Below the pieces are notes generated by a model. That model saw only the letters and a program-made list of their open reading frames with translations. It had not been told where the DNA came from and did not search any database. 64,000 bases of DNA, from positions 62,001 to 126,000 of the forward strand of contig JASHOB010000215.1 of the NCBI GenBank assembly GCA_030041335.1. Direction: 5' to 3'. Within the stretch, counting starts at the first letter, position 1; the number at the start of each line of letters is the position of its first letter. Shown one piece after another: positions 55,835 through 64,000 of the stretch. This DNA comes from Alphaproteobacteria bacterium. GTDB taxonomy: Bacteria; Pseudomonadota; Alphaproteobacteria; ATCC43930; CGMCC-115725. A program made the translations under genes and the position numbers.

Positions 55835-55881
55835 CCGCGAGAGATACCGTAACCGGGCGGCTCGTCAAGCGGTAGCGGAAC

Positions 55882-56403
55882 TCACTTCTTGCGGAACGCG
55901 TCCAGCGCGACCACTTCACCCGGTTTGCTGGTGGCTTGGGCGTCTCGCTTGCCGACGGTCTTCGCCAGCGCAAGATCGGGCTGCTTTTCCACCGACTTGG
56001 GCTTGGTGTTGGTTCCCGGCTTCGCCGCAGCCGTCGTATCGGCGGCGGCATCGGCGGCCGGAAATTGCAGGCCGAATTTCACCGAAGGATCGGCAAAGGC
56101 GGCGATCGCGGCGAAGGGAATGGTGATGCGCTCGGGGCGGTTATTGAAGCTCAGGGTCACCTCGAACGCTTGTTCGCGTACCTCGAGATCCCAAAATTGG
56201 TGCTCGAGGACGATGGTCATTTCAACCGGATATTTCTGCGCGAGATGGGCGGCGAGGCAAACACCCGGCGCCCGCGTCTTGAAGGTGATGTAAAAGTGAT
56301 GTGCCCCGGGAAGCCCGCTTGCCGCAGTCCGCGCCAGCGCCTCGCGCACCACGCCCCGCATGGCGCATTCAACCATCTGATCGTATCGCAACAGATCCTT
56401 CAC
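55882..56403 (-). CDS. sspB: SspB-family ClpXP adaptor
   Basis: 173 residues from GTG 56403 (the frame is open to 56466). The domain reads LLRYDQMVECAMRGVVREAL, HHFYITFKTRAPGV and EMTIVLEHQFWDLEV, then FAAIAAFADPSVKFGLQF. This is the SspB fold. A Lys/Ala/Thr-rich linker leads to the C-terminal EVVALDAFRKK, which matches the ClpX-docking XB tail. SspB carries ssrA-tagged proteins to ClpXP. It lies directly downstream of the ssrA RNA gene on the same strand. Confidence 0.92.
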   Translation of the reverse strand: MKDLLRYDQMVECAMRGVVREALARTAASGLPGAHHFYITFKTRAPGVCLAAHLAQKYPVEMTIVLEHQFWDLEVREQAFEVTLSFNNRPERITIPFAAIAAFADPSVKFGLQFPAADAAADTTAAAKPGTNTKPKSVEKQPDLALAKTVGKRDAQATSKPGEVVALDAFRKK

Positions 56404-56520
56404 AGCACGTCCGGCTTCCCACCGATTGTTTTCACCATTATTGCCGCCAACTTCTGCGGTTGGCAATGGAATGGAGGGCTTCTGTTGCCCGGTGCCCTCC
56501 GAACCGCGCTAAGAGTTAAG

Positions 56521-56740
56521 CCCTAATCCCGCAAGGGACGTTAGGCCGCAACTGCCTCAGCAGGAGCGAAGTTGTCGTTCGCACCTAAGGTTTGACCCGA
56601 TAACGGTGGTATCATGCCGGGCGAAAGTCGCATCTTTACCACGCGCGTCGATCCTGTTTCGCCCCCGCAAGATGGTGGAGGCGCCGGGTACTGCCCCCGG
56701 GTCCGCAACGCTTATGCCATGCGCGGTTTATCGCCATAGT
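56521..56740 (-). ncRNA. ssrA: transfer-messenger RNA, circularly permuted two-piece type
   Basis: On the minus strand an acceptor piece comes first. It has T-stem CCGGG/CCCGG around a 7-base loop, then CGCCTCC-A-CCA ending at 56673. A 6-base spacer follows. The coding piece starts with GGGGGCG at 56666, then AAACAGGATCGACG. The two 7-mers pair, with a G-U wobble at position 3-70, the alanine identity element. The tag frame 56582-56541 encodes ANDNFAPAEAVAA and a stop. It is closed by a hairpin (TCCC-TTGC-GGGA). Outer ends are approximate. tmRNA rescues stalled ribosomes and marks products for ClpXP. Confidence 0.95.
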
Positions 56741-56840
56741 CGGTTGCCCGACGCACCAAATATAAGACATTTGCAGGTAACCGCAATCCCGGCGCGAGTC
56801 GCCCTTTGAGCGCGCGCGACTCTTGTCTAAAGTTCGGGCC

Positions 56841-57797
56841 ATGCCTTTGACCCCGGAACAGCAGGCCGAGATCGATCGACAGCGCGACGAGACCCAGCCG
56901 ACGCGCCGTGCCACGGTGCCTGCATTAGAGCTGATTCTTTATCAACCGGTATCGGTGCTCGATCATGGGTTCGTGCGCGTCGTCGACTATATGGGTGACG
57001 ATGCCGCGGTGGTGCAGGCAGCGCGCGTCTCCTATGGCCGCGGCACCAAACGCGTCAGCGAGGACCGCGGCTTGATCCACTATCTCATGCGCCACCGTCA
57101 CACCACGCCGTTTGAGATGTGCGAGATCAAATTCCACGTGAAGCTGCCAATCTTTGTGGCGCGGCAGTGGATCCGCCATCGCACCGCGAACGTCAACGAA
57201 TATTCGGCGCGTTATTCAATCCTTGACAAGGAATTCTATATCCCGGCGCCAGACCAGCTCGCCGCGCAATCGCGAACGAATCGCCAAGGCCGCGGCGCAC
57301 TGCTCGAGGGCGATGAAGCCGCGCACGTTCTGGCACTGCTCAGGGCCGACGCCGAACGCGCCTATGCCTCCTATACCGAGATGCTGAACGACGATGAGCG
57401 CGGCGCGGCACGTGACCCCGAGCGGCAGGGGCTGGCGCGAGAACTGGCGCGCATGAACCTGTCCCTCAACTTTTACACGCAATGGTATTGGAAGACCGAT
57501 CTGTTCAACCTGATGAACTTTCTCGCTCTGCGTGGCGACCGCCACGCGCAATATGAGATCCGCGCTTATGCGGCCGCGATGCTCGTTATGCTCGACCGCT
57601 GGGTGCCGATGACAGCCGAGGCGTTCCGCCAATACCGGTTGGGCGGCGCGCATCTCTCGGAAAAGAGCCTCGCGGTGGTCAAGCGGCTGATCGCCGGCGA
57701 CCGGGTAAGCTGCAGGGAGAGCGGACTGTCCAAGCGCGAATGGGCGGAATTGATGGAGACTCTCGGGCGCCTCGACGGCCCGGATGAAATCGCATAA
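56841..57797 (+). CDS. thyX: flavin-dependent thymidylate synthase
   Basis: 318 residues. Makes dTMP from dUMP with FAD, methylene-THF and NADPH. The signature is [14 protein letters not shown] (RHRX7S), with [20 protein letters not shown] just before it. The start is ATG 56841; an in-frame TTG at 56823 is less likely. The gene is divergent from ssrA, and its 3' end overlaps a decayed transporter gene. Confidence 0.96.
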   Translation: MPLTPEQQAEIDRQRDETQPTRRATVPALELILYQPVSVLDHGFVRVVDYMGDDAAVVQAARVSYGRGTKRVSEDRGLIHYLMRHRHTTPFEMCEIKFHVKLPIFVARQWIRHRTANVNEYSARYSILDKEFYIPAPDQLAAQSRTNRQGRGALLEGDEAAHVLALLRADAERAYASYTEMLNDDERGAARDPERQGLARELARMNLSLNFYTQWYWKTDLFNLMNFLALRGDRHAQYEIRAYAAAMLVMLDRWVPMTAEAFRQYRLGGAHLSEKSLAVVKRLIAGDRVSCRESGLSKREWAELMETLGRLDGPDEIA

Positions 57798-58689
57798 AGA
57801 TTGCCGCCTCGGGCAGGACCAGGAGCACATTCGTCGTTGCACCGCATATCGGCTGCACGAGTGGGTCGCGGAAGAAATGGGCTATTTCCGCGATGGGGCC
57901 TCGACTACCAATTCCGCGAGGTGATCCCGCAGCCGGCGGGAAAGTCGAAGCACGATCTCGGCGCCTATCAGACTTTTGAGACTGGCCGCGCCTGCGATGT
58001 CAGCGGCGCTTGCATCGGACGGTCAACGTCGCGGCCCTCGTTTCGGGTCATGGCAAGCTCTACGCCGACGCCTACTCGATCGCGACCGCCGGCATTTTCG
58101 TGCCTCGCGACAGCAAGGTTGAGAACCCGGAGGATCTGGCAGACGTGGCGATTTCAGTGGGCTACCAAGCCGGCAGCCATGACGCGAGCATCCAGGCGCT
58201 CGAGCAGTCCGTGACTTAGAGCGATATCAGCCTGACGTTCACCGATGGTCTGTTGTTTAGCCGCGTGGAGCGGCTGTTCGACCGCCGCGTCCCGGCGGTC
58301 GCGCTGTTCAGCGGCCCCCGCCATTTCGCTGCGCAGCCCGGCTTCCGCAAGGTCATCGATACCACCTTCATGATGGCGTCGATGGTCACGGGAAACCCCG
58401 ACGCCGAAGACCTGCGCAAATATTTGAGGGCGTTGCGCTGTACCCAGCGCGACATTGATCGGCCCCCGAGCGCGATACTCACTAATACAAGAATGAATTT
58501 CGGGCGCGCTTCCATTCCCAGATGGGTACGCGGCGCTGGGGTCCGGGCGAGCGCATCGTGTTCGAGCCCTATACCAAGGAAACCCTCGACGGGTGGTTGC
58601 GCTGGATTGCCGCTTACGGCATGTTTCCCGACGGCACGACGGGCTCGGGCAACTACGCGCAATCGATCATTAGGTTCGAAAATGCGTAA
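57797..58689 (+). pseudogene. broken ABC-transporter substrate-binding protein gene
   Basis: Successive frames read RLHEWVAEEMGYFRDG, then DYQFREVIPQPAG, then NVAALVSGHGKLYADAYSIA with VPRDSKVENPEDLADVAISV. An in-frame TAG at 58217 follows, then GLLFSRVERLFDRRVPAVAL and finally ERIVFEPYTKETLDGWLRWI ending near 58687. The order matches a NitT/TauT-like periplasmic binding protein with its LADV/VGY loop. At least three frame changes and one stop make it dead. Confidence 0.72.
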
Positions 58690-58834
58690 GCTGCATTCCG
58701 CCATCAATGGCTCGTCGCCCAGCGACGGACGCATGATCTGACCACAACGCCGCATCACCTCCGTGACATTTTTTTTATCCTATTGCCGTCGATCTTGCGC
58801 TAAACCGTGTGCGATGAGTTTCGGGGAATAGTGG

Positions 58835-60241
58835 GTGAGTGACGTAGCGCGCCGGCGGTTCTTGCAAGGTGGCGCCGCGCTGGTCGGAGCGGCACTGCTC
58901 GATGGCATCGGCTCTGGGCCGGTGACGGCGGCGCCGGGAAGCCTCAAGGACATTGATCATTTTATCATCCTGACCAAGGAGAATCGCTCCTTCGATCATT
59001 ATTTTGGCACGCTGGCGGGCGTTCGCGGGTTCAGTGACGTGACGGCGATGCGGTTGCCCGGCGGCCGCAGCGTGTTCGAGCAGAACGACGAGCAGGCACA
59101 CCGCCTCGTCTTGCCGTTCCATCTCGACACCAAACGGACGAATTCGGAACGTCTCTACTCGACCGACCACAGTTGGCACGGACAGCACGGCGCGTGGAAC
59201 GGCGGCAAGATGGACCGCTGGATTGCGGCCCACCGCACCATCGATGGTGCCTTGGCGCCGTTGACGATGGGCTTTATGACGCGCGCCGACCTGCCGTTCT
59301 ATTACGCGCTCGCCGACGCTTTCACTGTCTGTGACAATTGCCACGCCTCGATGCTGGGACCTACCCATCCCAACCGCTACTTCCTGATGACCGCAACCAT
59401 TGATCCCGCCGGCAAAGACGGCGGTCCGGCGCTTGACAATTCGCTGCGGCAAGTACGCTGGGAAACCTATCCGGAGCGGCTCGATCGCGCCGGCATTTCG
59501 TGGCGCGTTTACCATGATTTCGACGACTATTTCTGCAACGTCCTTCGATTTTTTGTCCAATATCAGAAGGCGCCGCCGACCTCGTCGCTGTTTCACAACG
59601 CCCGACTCAACCGGCCGCTTTACGAATTCCTGTGGGATTTGCGGCACGGCAATATTCCCCAGGTAAGCTGGGTGGTGCCGCCTTCCTATCAAAGCGAGCA
59701 CCCAGACTTCCTGCCGGCAGCCGGCGAAGATCATACCCGCCAGATCCTCGAGGCGCTGTGGTCGAATCCCGAGCTCTGGGCGCGCACCGCGCTTATCCTC
59801 AACTATGACGAGAACGACGGACTGTTTGACCATGTCCTGCCGCCGACCCCTCCTCCCGGAGTCGCGGACGAATATATCGGCGATCTGCCGATCGGGCTTG
59901 GTTTTCGGGTGCCATGCCTGGTGATCTCGCCGTGGAGCCGCGGCGGCTATGTGTGCAGCGACGTGTTTGACCACACCTCGACGCTCCGCCTCTTGGAGGC
60001 ACGCTTTGGCGTCGAGGTCGCGAACCTCAGCAAATGGCGGCGATCGGTTACCGGCGACCTCACGACCGCATTCTCCTTCGGCCAGCCGCCGCGCCTCGAC
60101 GTGCCGCAGCTGCCGGAGACGACGCATGCGCTACTGGTGGCGCAGGATAGCGCGATGGCGTACCCGCGGCCGGAGCCGCCGGCGATCCCGTCGATGCCTC
60201 AGCAAGAGCCCGGTGTCCGGCCCCGTCCGGCGGCGGCTTGA
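58835..60241 (+). CDS. Tat-exported phosphoesterase (phospholipase C/acid phosphatase type)
   Basis: 468 residues from GTG 58835. The N-terminal ARRRFLQGGAALVGAALLDG is a twin-arginine signal. The phosphoesterase core reads HFIILTKENRSFDHYFGTL, MLGPTHPNRYFLMTAT and NYDENDGLFDHV with VISPWSRGGYV. The family (PF04185) includes phospholipase C and acid phosphatase AcpA. A C-terminal Pro-rich tail follows. It is probably periplasmic and releases phosphate from lipid or other esters. Confidence 0.9.
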   Translation: MSDVARRRFLQGGAALVGAALLDGIGSGPVTAAPGSLKDIDHFIILTKENRSFDHYFGTLAGVRGFSDVTAMRLPGGRSVFEQNDEQAHRLVLPFHLDTKRTNSERLYSTDHSWHGQHGAWNGGKMDRWIAAHRTIDGALAPLTMGFMTRADLPFYYALADAFTVCDNCHASMLGPTHPNRYFLMTATIDPAGKDGGPALDNSLRQVRWETYPERLDRAGISWRVYHDFDDYFCNVLRFFVQYQKAPPTSSLFHNARLNRPLYEFLWDLRHGNIPQVSWVVPPSYQSEHPDFLPAAGEDHTRQILEALWSNPELWARTALILNYDENDGLFDHVLPPTPPPGVADEYIGDLPIGLGFRVPCLVISPWSRGGYVCSDVFDHTSTLRLLEARFGVEVANLSKWRRSVTGDLTTAFSFGQPPRLDVPQLPETTHALLVAQDSAMAYPRPEPPAIPSMPQQEPGVRPRPAAA

Positions 60242-60430
60242 TGGCGGTCCCGTCCTTGCCACGAGAAAATCGCAGCCGTTACCGCGTTCGGGTCGAGCGC
60301 GGTGCGATATGGTGCGAAAGCGAGCACGGCCGGCAATCAGATCGGCCTGACATTTTCACGCGCTTCGGCGGGTGACGCCACACACTTGCAATGCTAGCGT
60401 CGGCAAGATTCGTAGCCGGCGGAGGGAAGC

Positions 60431-61843
60431 ATGTCTGGGTTTGAAGGGTTTCCGGGGAGCGTCGTCCGCGCCAAGCTCAGCCATCCGGTCATCGATGCCG
60501 ACGCGCATATCCTCGAGAGCGATTTCGCACATCTCGATTTCGTGCGCGAACTTGCCGGCGAAAGCACGGTCAAGACAGTGGCGGCGTTCACTGCGCATCA
60601 CGGTCCGACGGTGCGCGGCTTCTGGTGGGGATTGCCGTCGGGCGACCACACCGCCGACCGTGCCATGGCTCAGCTGCCGCGCTATTTCCGCTCGCGCATG
60701 GACGAGCTCGGCATCGACTTCGCGCATTGCTACACGACGCGCGGTTTGAGCCATATCTATTTCCCCGATGACGCAGCGCGGCGCGCCAGCTGCCGCGCCC
60801 TCAACATGCTCTACGCCGAGATGTTTGCCGATGTCGGCGACCGGTTGCGGCCGGTGGCGGTGATTCCGACCTACACGCCGCAAGAGGCCATCGAAGAACT
60901 TGAATTCGCGGTGACAACGCTCGGCCACAAGGCGGTGATGATAGGCACGGAGCTGCGGGGACCCGGACGTGAGGTCACCGGGAAGGATCCGTTCTTGTCG
61001 CCGCCACAGGCGACCCGCTCGATCGTGATGGATTCACCCTATGACTTCGATCCGTTCTGGCGCAAATGCATCGAACTGAAGGTCACGCCGGTATGCCACA
61101 CCTCGTCGCGCGGCATCGGTTACCGGGCCAGCCCGAGCAACTACGTCTTCAACCACCTTGGCGATTTTGCCGGCGGCGCCGAATTCTTCTGCCGCTCGTT
61201 GATCTTCAGCGGCGTCACGCGGCGCTTCCCGCAATTGAGCTTCGCGTTTCTTGAGGGGGGCGTGGGTTGGGCGGTCAATCTCCTTAACGATATCGTCGAG
61301 CACTGGGAAAAGCGTAATGCCAAGGCGATGGCCAGGAATCTTGACCCAACACTTCTCGATATCGAACTCTTGGCGCGGCTGTTCCACGAATATGGGGGCC
61401 CGCGCCTCACCAGCGAACGCTTGCGCGCCAACCCCCATGGCAGCCGGTTTTCGGAGCGGCCCGAATCGATCGACGAATTTGCCGCCTGCGCGCTGACCGA
61501 GCTACGGCAATTGCGGGAGCTCTTTGTCGATCCCTTCTTTTTCGGCTGCGAGGCCGATGACCGCATGATCGCGACCGCCTTTAACCGCCGCCTTAATCCT
61601 TTGGGCGCCGAACTGAAGCCGGTCTTCGGCTCCGATATTGGGCATTGGGACGTAATCGATGCCAGCAGCGTTCTCACCGAGGCATGGAGCTTGGTGAATG
61701 CCAAATTGCTGACGGAAGAGAATTTCCGCGAGTTTACCTTCGTCAATCCGGCGATGATGCACCTGTCGATGAACCCCGACTATTACCGCGGTACCGCGAT
61801 TGAGGACGCGGCCGCAGCGCTGCTGCGGTCAAACGTGCCGTGA
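60431..61843 (+). CDS. amidohydrolase-family metal-dependent hydrolase
   Basis: 470 residues. A TIM-barrel protein of the amidohydrolase-2/ACMSD type. VIDADAHILE supplies the first metal strand (Asp and His instead of HxH), then AFLEGGVGWAVNLL and GSDIGHWDV for the last strand. Members decarboxylate or hydrolyse ring-cleavage products. GGAGGGAAGC precedes the ATG. Its stop overlaps the monooxygenase start, so it probably acts on a product or precursor of that enzyme. Confidence 0.88.
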   Translation: MSGFEGFPGSVVRAKLSHPVIDADAHILESDFAHLDFVRELAGESTVKTVAAFTAHHGPTVRGFWWGLPSGDHTADRAMAQLPRYFRSRMDELGIDFAHCYTTRGLSHIYFPDDAARRASCRALNMLYAEMFADVGDRLRPVAVIPTYTPQEAIEELEFAVTTLGHKAVMIGTELRGPGREVTGKDPFLSPPQATRSIVMDSPYDFDPFWRKCIELKVTPVCHTSSRGIGYRASPSNYVFNHLGDFAGGAEFFCRSLIFSGVTRRFPQLSFAFLEGGVGWAVNLLNDIVEHWEKRNAKAMARNLDPTLLDIELLARLFHEYGGPRLTSERLRANPHGSRFSERPESIDEFAACALTELRQLRELFVDPFFFGCEADDRMIATAFNRRLNPLGAELKPVFGSDIGHWDVIDASSVLTEAWSLVNAKLLTEENFREFTFVNPAMMHLSMNPDYYRGTAIEDAAAALLRSNVP

Positions 61844-62994
61844 GCTACACCGGCAAGGTCGCAATTGTCGGCGCCGGGATCGGCGGACTGGCGCTTGCCG
61901 GCTTCCTGTCCAGGCGCGGGATCAGCGTCACCGTCTATGAGCAGGCGAAGGCCTTTCAGCGCGTCGGCGCCGGCATTCAGATGAGCCCCAATGCCATCCA
62001 GGTATTGCGCGGATTGGGGCTTGAGCCGCGCATCAGGGGCCTCGCCTTCGCGCCGCGCTCATGGAGCAACCGGGTTTGGGACAGCGGCGACCGTCTTTTC
62101 GACCTGACTTTCGGCGACGATGCCGAAGCGCGCTACGGTGCGCCTTACCTGTTGATGCATCGCGGCGATCTGCATGCGGCGCTGTTCTCAGCAGTGCCTG
62201 CCGAGCTGATCGTCTTCAGTCGAGCGCTTCTGGGCATCGACCATGAACGCGGCGCGCTCACCTTGCGCTTTGCGGATGGCGGCTCGGCACGTGCCGACGC
62301 GGTGATCGGGGCCGACGGCGTTCATTCCAAGGTTCGCGAGATTCTGCTCGGGCGGGAGAAACCGCGCTTCACCGGGCGCATCGCCCACCGCACCGTGTTT
62401 CCATCATCGTTGATGCAGGGTTATCTGGTTGAGACCTGCACCAAGTGGTGGGGTCCGGACCGACATATCGTGATTTACCCCGTCAATCCGCGGCGTGACG
62501 AAACCTATTTCGTGACCAGCGTGCCCGACCCGACATGGGACGTCGAATCGTGGTCGGCGCAGGGCAACATGGCGCAGGTGCGCCGCGCCTTCGCCGGGTT
62601 CCACGACGACGTGCAGCGCGTCCTGGCCCATTGTCCTTCGGTGCACCAATGGGCGCTGTTCGAGCGCGATCCATTGCCACGCTGGACCGATGGCGCGATC
62701 GCCCTCCTCGGCGATGCCTGTCATCCGATGACCCCCTATATGGCGCAAGGTGCCGCAACCGCCTTGGAGGATGCCGCCATGCTGGCGCGTTCGCTCGATG
62801 CGACCGACGATCCGGCCGATGCCTTTCCCCGTTACGAGAGAGCCCGCCGCGAAAGAACGGCCCGCATTCAGCTTACTTCGCGGCAGAACACTTGGGGCAA
62901 GACCGCGGTCGATCCCGGCTGGGTCTATGGCTACGACGTGTGGCAAGCGCCGCTGGCCCCCGCGGCATCAACCGCCCGGTCACGGGCCCGATGA
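61840..62994 (+). CDS. FAD-dependent aromatic-type monooxygenase
   Basis: 384 residues from GTG 61840. The GxGxxG motif is VGAGIGGLALAGFLSRRG. The DG motif is GADGVHSKVREILLG and the GD motif is LLGDACHPMTPYMAQGAATA. This is the class A flavoprotein hydroxylase pattern, closest in style to salicylate and 6-hydroxynicotinate monooxygenases. It is coupled to the amidohydrolase gene by a 4-base overlap. The substrate is probably a hydroxy-aromatic or N-heteroaromatic acid. Confidence 0.9.
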   Translation: MSYTGKVAIVGAGIGGLALAGFLSRRGISVTVYEQAKAFQRVGAGIQMSPNAIQVLRGLGLEPRIRGLAFAPRSWSNRVWDSGDRLFDLTFGDDAEARYGAPYLLMHRGDLHAALFSAVPAELIVFSRALLGIDHERGALTLRFADGGSARADAVIGADGVHSKVREILLGREKPRFTGRIAHRTVFPSSLMQGYLVETCTKWWGPDRHIVIYPVNPRRDETYFVTSVPDPTWDVESWSAQGNMAQVRRAFAGFHDDVQRVLAHCPSVHQWALFERDPLPRWTDGAIALLGDACHPMTPYMAQGAATALEDAAMLARSLDATDDPADAFPRYERARRERTARIQLTSRQNTWGKTAVDPGWVYGYDVWQAPLAPAASTARSRAR

Positions 62995-63015
62995 AGCAAT
63001 CGGCCGCAGTCCCGA

Positions 63016-63768
63016 TCAGAAGAGGTGGCGAAAGCCCATCGTGGCGAAGGATGAGCCGCCATTGACGCCGTTGATCAGGCCGAAAATGCCGGAGCGGTGG
63101 TGGAAGCGCAGCACGAATTGGTTTTCGGGCTCGGAAGGGGAGGCGAAGGTGATCTCGGGGGTGAAGAAGTTGAGGAAGTAGGACCCGCGGTCACTCCCTG
63201 AGCGGAGGCGTTCCTCGGCGTCGATTTGGCTGGCGATGTCCGGGCCATCGAAGATGGCGATGGTGGTCTTGACGTAGTTGTTCCAGGGAAAATAGGTCCA
63301 GCGGAACCCGGCGGCGAGCCAGCCTTCGGTTGCATGCATGTCGCCAAAGCGCTGGCCGATGCCGATTTCGACCTCGAGATCGAGCATGTCAAACATGGTG
63401 GCGTAACGACGGGAGAAGGTTCCGGCCGCGATTCCCGCATGGCCCCACTGCCATTGCCATATCGGAATCGGGTTTTTGATCAGGAAGACGCTGGTCATGT
63501 CGCTCGTCACTTCCTGCCCGGCGTAGAACGCCGCCCCGCAATTGCCGTCGCAAGTGGTGAAGAAATTGTCGGTATGCCAAACCAGCCACGAATCCCCGCC
63601 CGAGGCGGGCGAAACGCTGGCCTCGCCTCCAAGGGCCGAGGCGGCCGATGCCAGGGTCATCCCGGCCACGAGCGCCACAATGCGCCATCCGAGTGCCAGC
63701 GTGCTCCCCCTAATCTTGCTCGTGCGCCGCCGCTCGGACACACTAAACGCGATAAATGATGTCAACAC
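63016..63768 (-). CDS. probable outer-membrane beta-barrel protein
   Basis: Up to 250 residues. An internal signal peptide (WRIVALVAGMTLASAASALG) suggests the true start is downstream of TTG 63768, perhaps a CTG after AGGGGGAGC near 63700. The mature part has alternating strands and ends in FATMGFRHLF with terminal Phe, the outer-membrane assembly signal. The end of the chain vaguely recalls PagL-like lipid A deacylases (FRFHHRSGIFGLINGVNGGS), including a His-Ser pair. Two Cys (TCDGNC) may form a disulfide. Confidence 0.7.
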   Translation of the reverse strand: MLTSFIAFSVSERRRTSKIRGSTLALGWRIVALVAGMTLASAASALGGEASVSPASGGDSWLVWHTDNFFTTCDGNCGAAFYAGQEVTSDMTSVFLIKNPIPIWQWQWGHAGIAAGTFSRRYATMFDMLDLEVEIGIGQRFGDMHATEGWLAAGFRWTYFPWNNYVKTTIAIFDGPDIASQIDAEERLRSGSDRGSYFLNFFTPEITFASPSEPENQFVLRFHHRSGIFGLINGVNGGSSFATMGFRHLF

Positions 63769-63781
63769 ATTACCTTATCGC
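63749..63781. promoter_or_regulatory. interrupted inverted repeat upstream of the outer-membrane gene
   Basis: GCGATAA at 63749-63755 and TTATCGC at 63775-63781 form a perfect 7-bp inverted repeat 19 bases apart, with partial symmetry inside. A TTGACA hexamer on the minus strand lies in the centre. It could be an operator over a -35 box; no clear -10 follows. Confidence 0.35.
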
Positions 63782-63862
63782 TTGTCATTACACTATTTTC
63801 AAAAGCAGCCTTGCGCGATCAGGGTTTGCCCCACCCCCGATGCAATTTACCGGGTTCCTGGC

Positions 63863-64000
63863 CTAGTCGACCTCACCGATGGCGCCGGCGGCGCAGGTCC
63901 ACACCCAACCCCGCGAGGAAACGCCGACAATGGTTTGATTCCGCACATAGAACGCGACCAGGCAGAGCGGGTTGCCGACGACATCGCGGGCCTCGTAGAA
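63863..64000 (-). CDS. C-terminal part of an unrecognised protein (partial)
   Basis: The minus-strand frame is open from the window end to a TAG at 63863-63865 and encodes 45 residues: FYEARDVVGNPLCLVAFYVR, NQTIVGVSSRGWVWTCAAGA and a short acidic end. It is beta-rich with two Cys. I do not recognise the family; the rest lies outside the window. Confidence 0.6.
   Translation of the reverse strand, partial: FYEARDVVGNPLCLVAFYVRNQTIVGVSSRGWVWTCAAGAIGEVD

Noticed and set aside
54122-55852. 576-codon plus-strand frame over fumarase
   Set aside because: Shadow frame; the minus strand shows all class I fumarase cysteines.
56606-56809. Plus-strand 67-codon frame (MVEAPGTAPGSATLMP-like)
   Set aside because: It lies across the tmRNA; such spurious proteins are common over permuted ssrA genes.
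58731-58785. Terminator near TCAC-CTCC-GTGA followed by T8
   Set aside because: A 4-bp stem is too weak and it follows only a dead gene.
58775-60127. 450-codon minus-strand frame over the phosphoesterase gene
   Set aside because: Arg/His-rich shadow; the plus strand has a Tat signal and phosphoesterase motifs.

Overview
This 64 kb window is high-GC, densely coded chromosomal DNA from an alphaproteobacterium. Four features support that class call: a GcrA cell-cycle regulator; a circularly permuted (two-piece) tmRNA with the tag ANDNFAPAEAVAA, close to the Caulobacter tag; an alphaproteobacterial-type SspB; and a DUF1244 protein. I cannot go safely below class. The window looks like soil or plant-associated metabolism: cellulose export, GMC dehydrogenases, a beta-glucosidase, a molybdopterin hydroxylase and aromatic-type monooxygenase genes.

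Left part (1-14.3 kb): the end of a fumarylacetoacetase-family gene, an MscS-type channel with a cyclic-nucleotide domain, a regulator/beta-propeller pair on the minus strand, a gene relic, then a complete cellulose operon on the plus strand. In order it holds a possible tiny leader ORF, a two-helix membrane protein, bcsA, bcsB, bcsZ and bcsC. Its genes overlap or nearly touch. BcsC carries a recent internal tandem duplication of about 270 residues. An IS481 transposase relic and glycogen phosphorylase follow. Next come a PAS-GGDEF diguanylate cyclase and, convergent to it, a GAF-degenerate GGDEF-EAL protein. These could make and destroy the c-di-GMP that BcsA senses through its PilZ domain.

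Middle (21-45 kb): 21.1-29.2 kb is a loosely packed region with several decayed genes. These are a 38-bp remnant of a CoxL-type gene end, a frameshifted phage-like gene, a frameshifted GlcG/HbpS gene and small ORFs. They lie among a GMC oxidoreductase, a cytochrome c, a DUF4239 membrane protein and a secreted lipase. From 29 to 40 kb a long minus-strand block encodes a response regulator, a histidine kinase, a tripartite RND efflux system and a lone xanthine-dehydrogenase-type large subunit. An SDR, a GH1 beta-glucosidase and a translationally coupled GMC oxidoreductase run on the plus strand, followed by gcrA.

Right part (44-64 kb): a Zur-like repressor; glycerate kinase coupled to pyruvate kinase; N-formylglutamate amidohydrolase; DUF1244; a D-lactate/glycolate-type FAD dehydrogenase coupled to a macrodomain protein; a ribbon-helix-helix protein; an ECF sigma/anti-sigma/metal-sensor-like operon; TfoX, GNAT and class I fumarase. 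The ssrA gene (tmRNA) sits directly upstream of sspB, the adaptor for tmRNA-tagged proteins, with thyX divergent. The end holds a decayed ABC substrate-binding gene, a Tat-exported phosphoesterase, a coupled amidohydrolase/FAD-monooxygenase pair, a probable outer-membrane protein and a partial gene.

I see no CRISPR array, intact insertion sequence, rRNA or tRNA. The most notable items are the unannotated-looking ssrA-sspB pair, the BcsC duplication and the frame conflict at the head of the cellulose operon, the RND pump lacking two canonical proton-relay residues, the orphan molybdopterin subunit with a 38-bp echo 6 kb away, and the GH1-GMC coupling.
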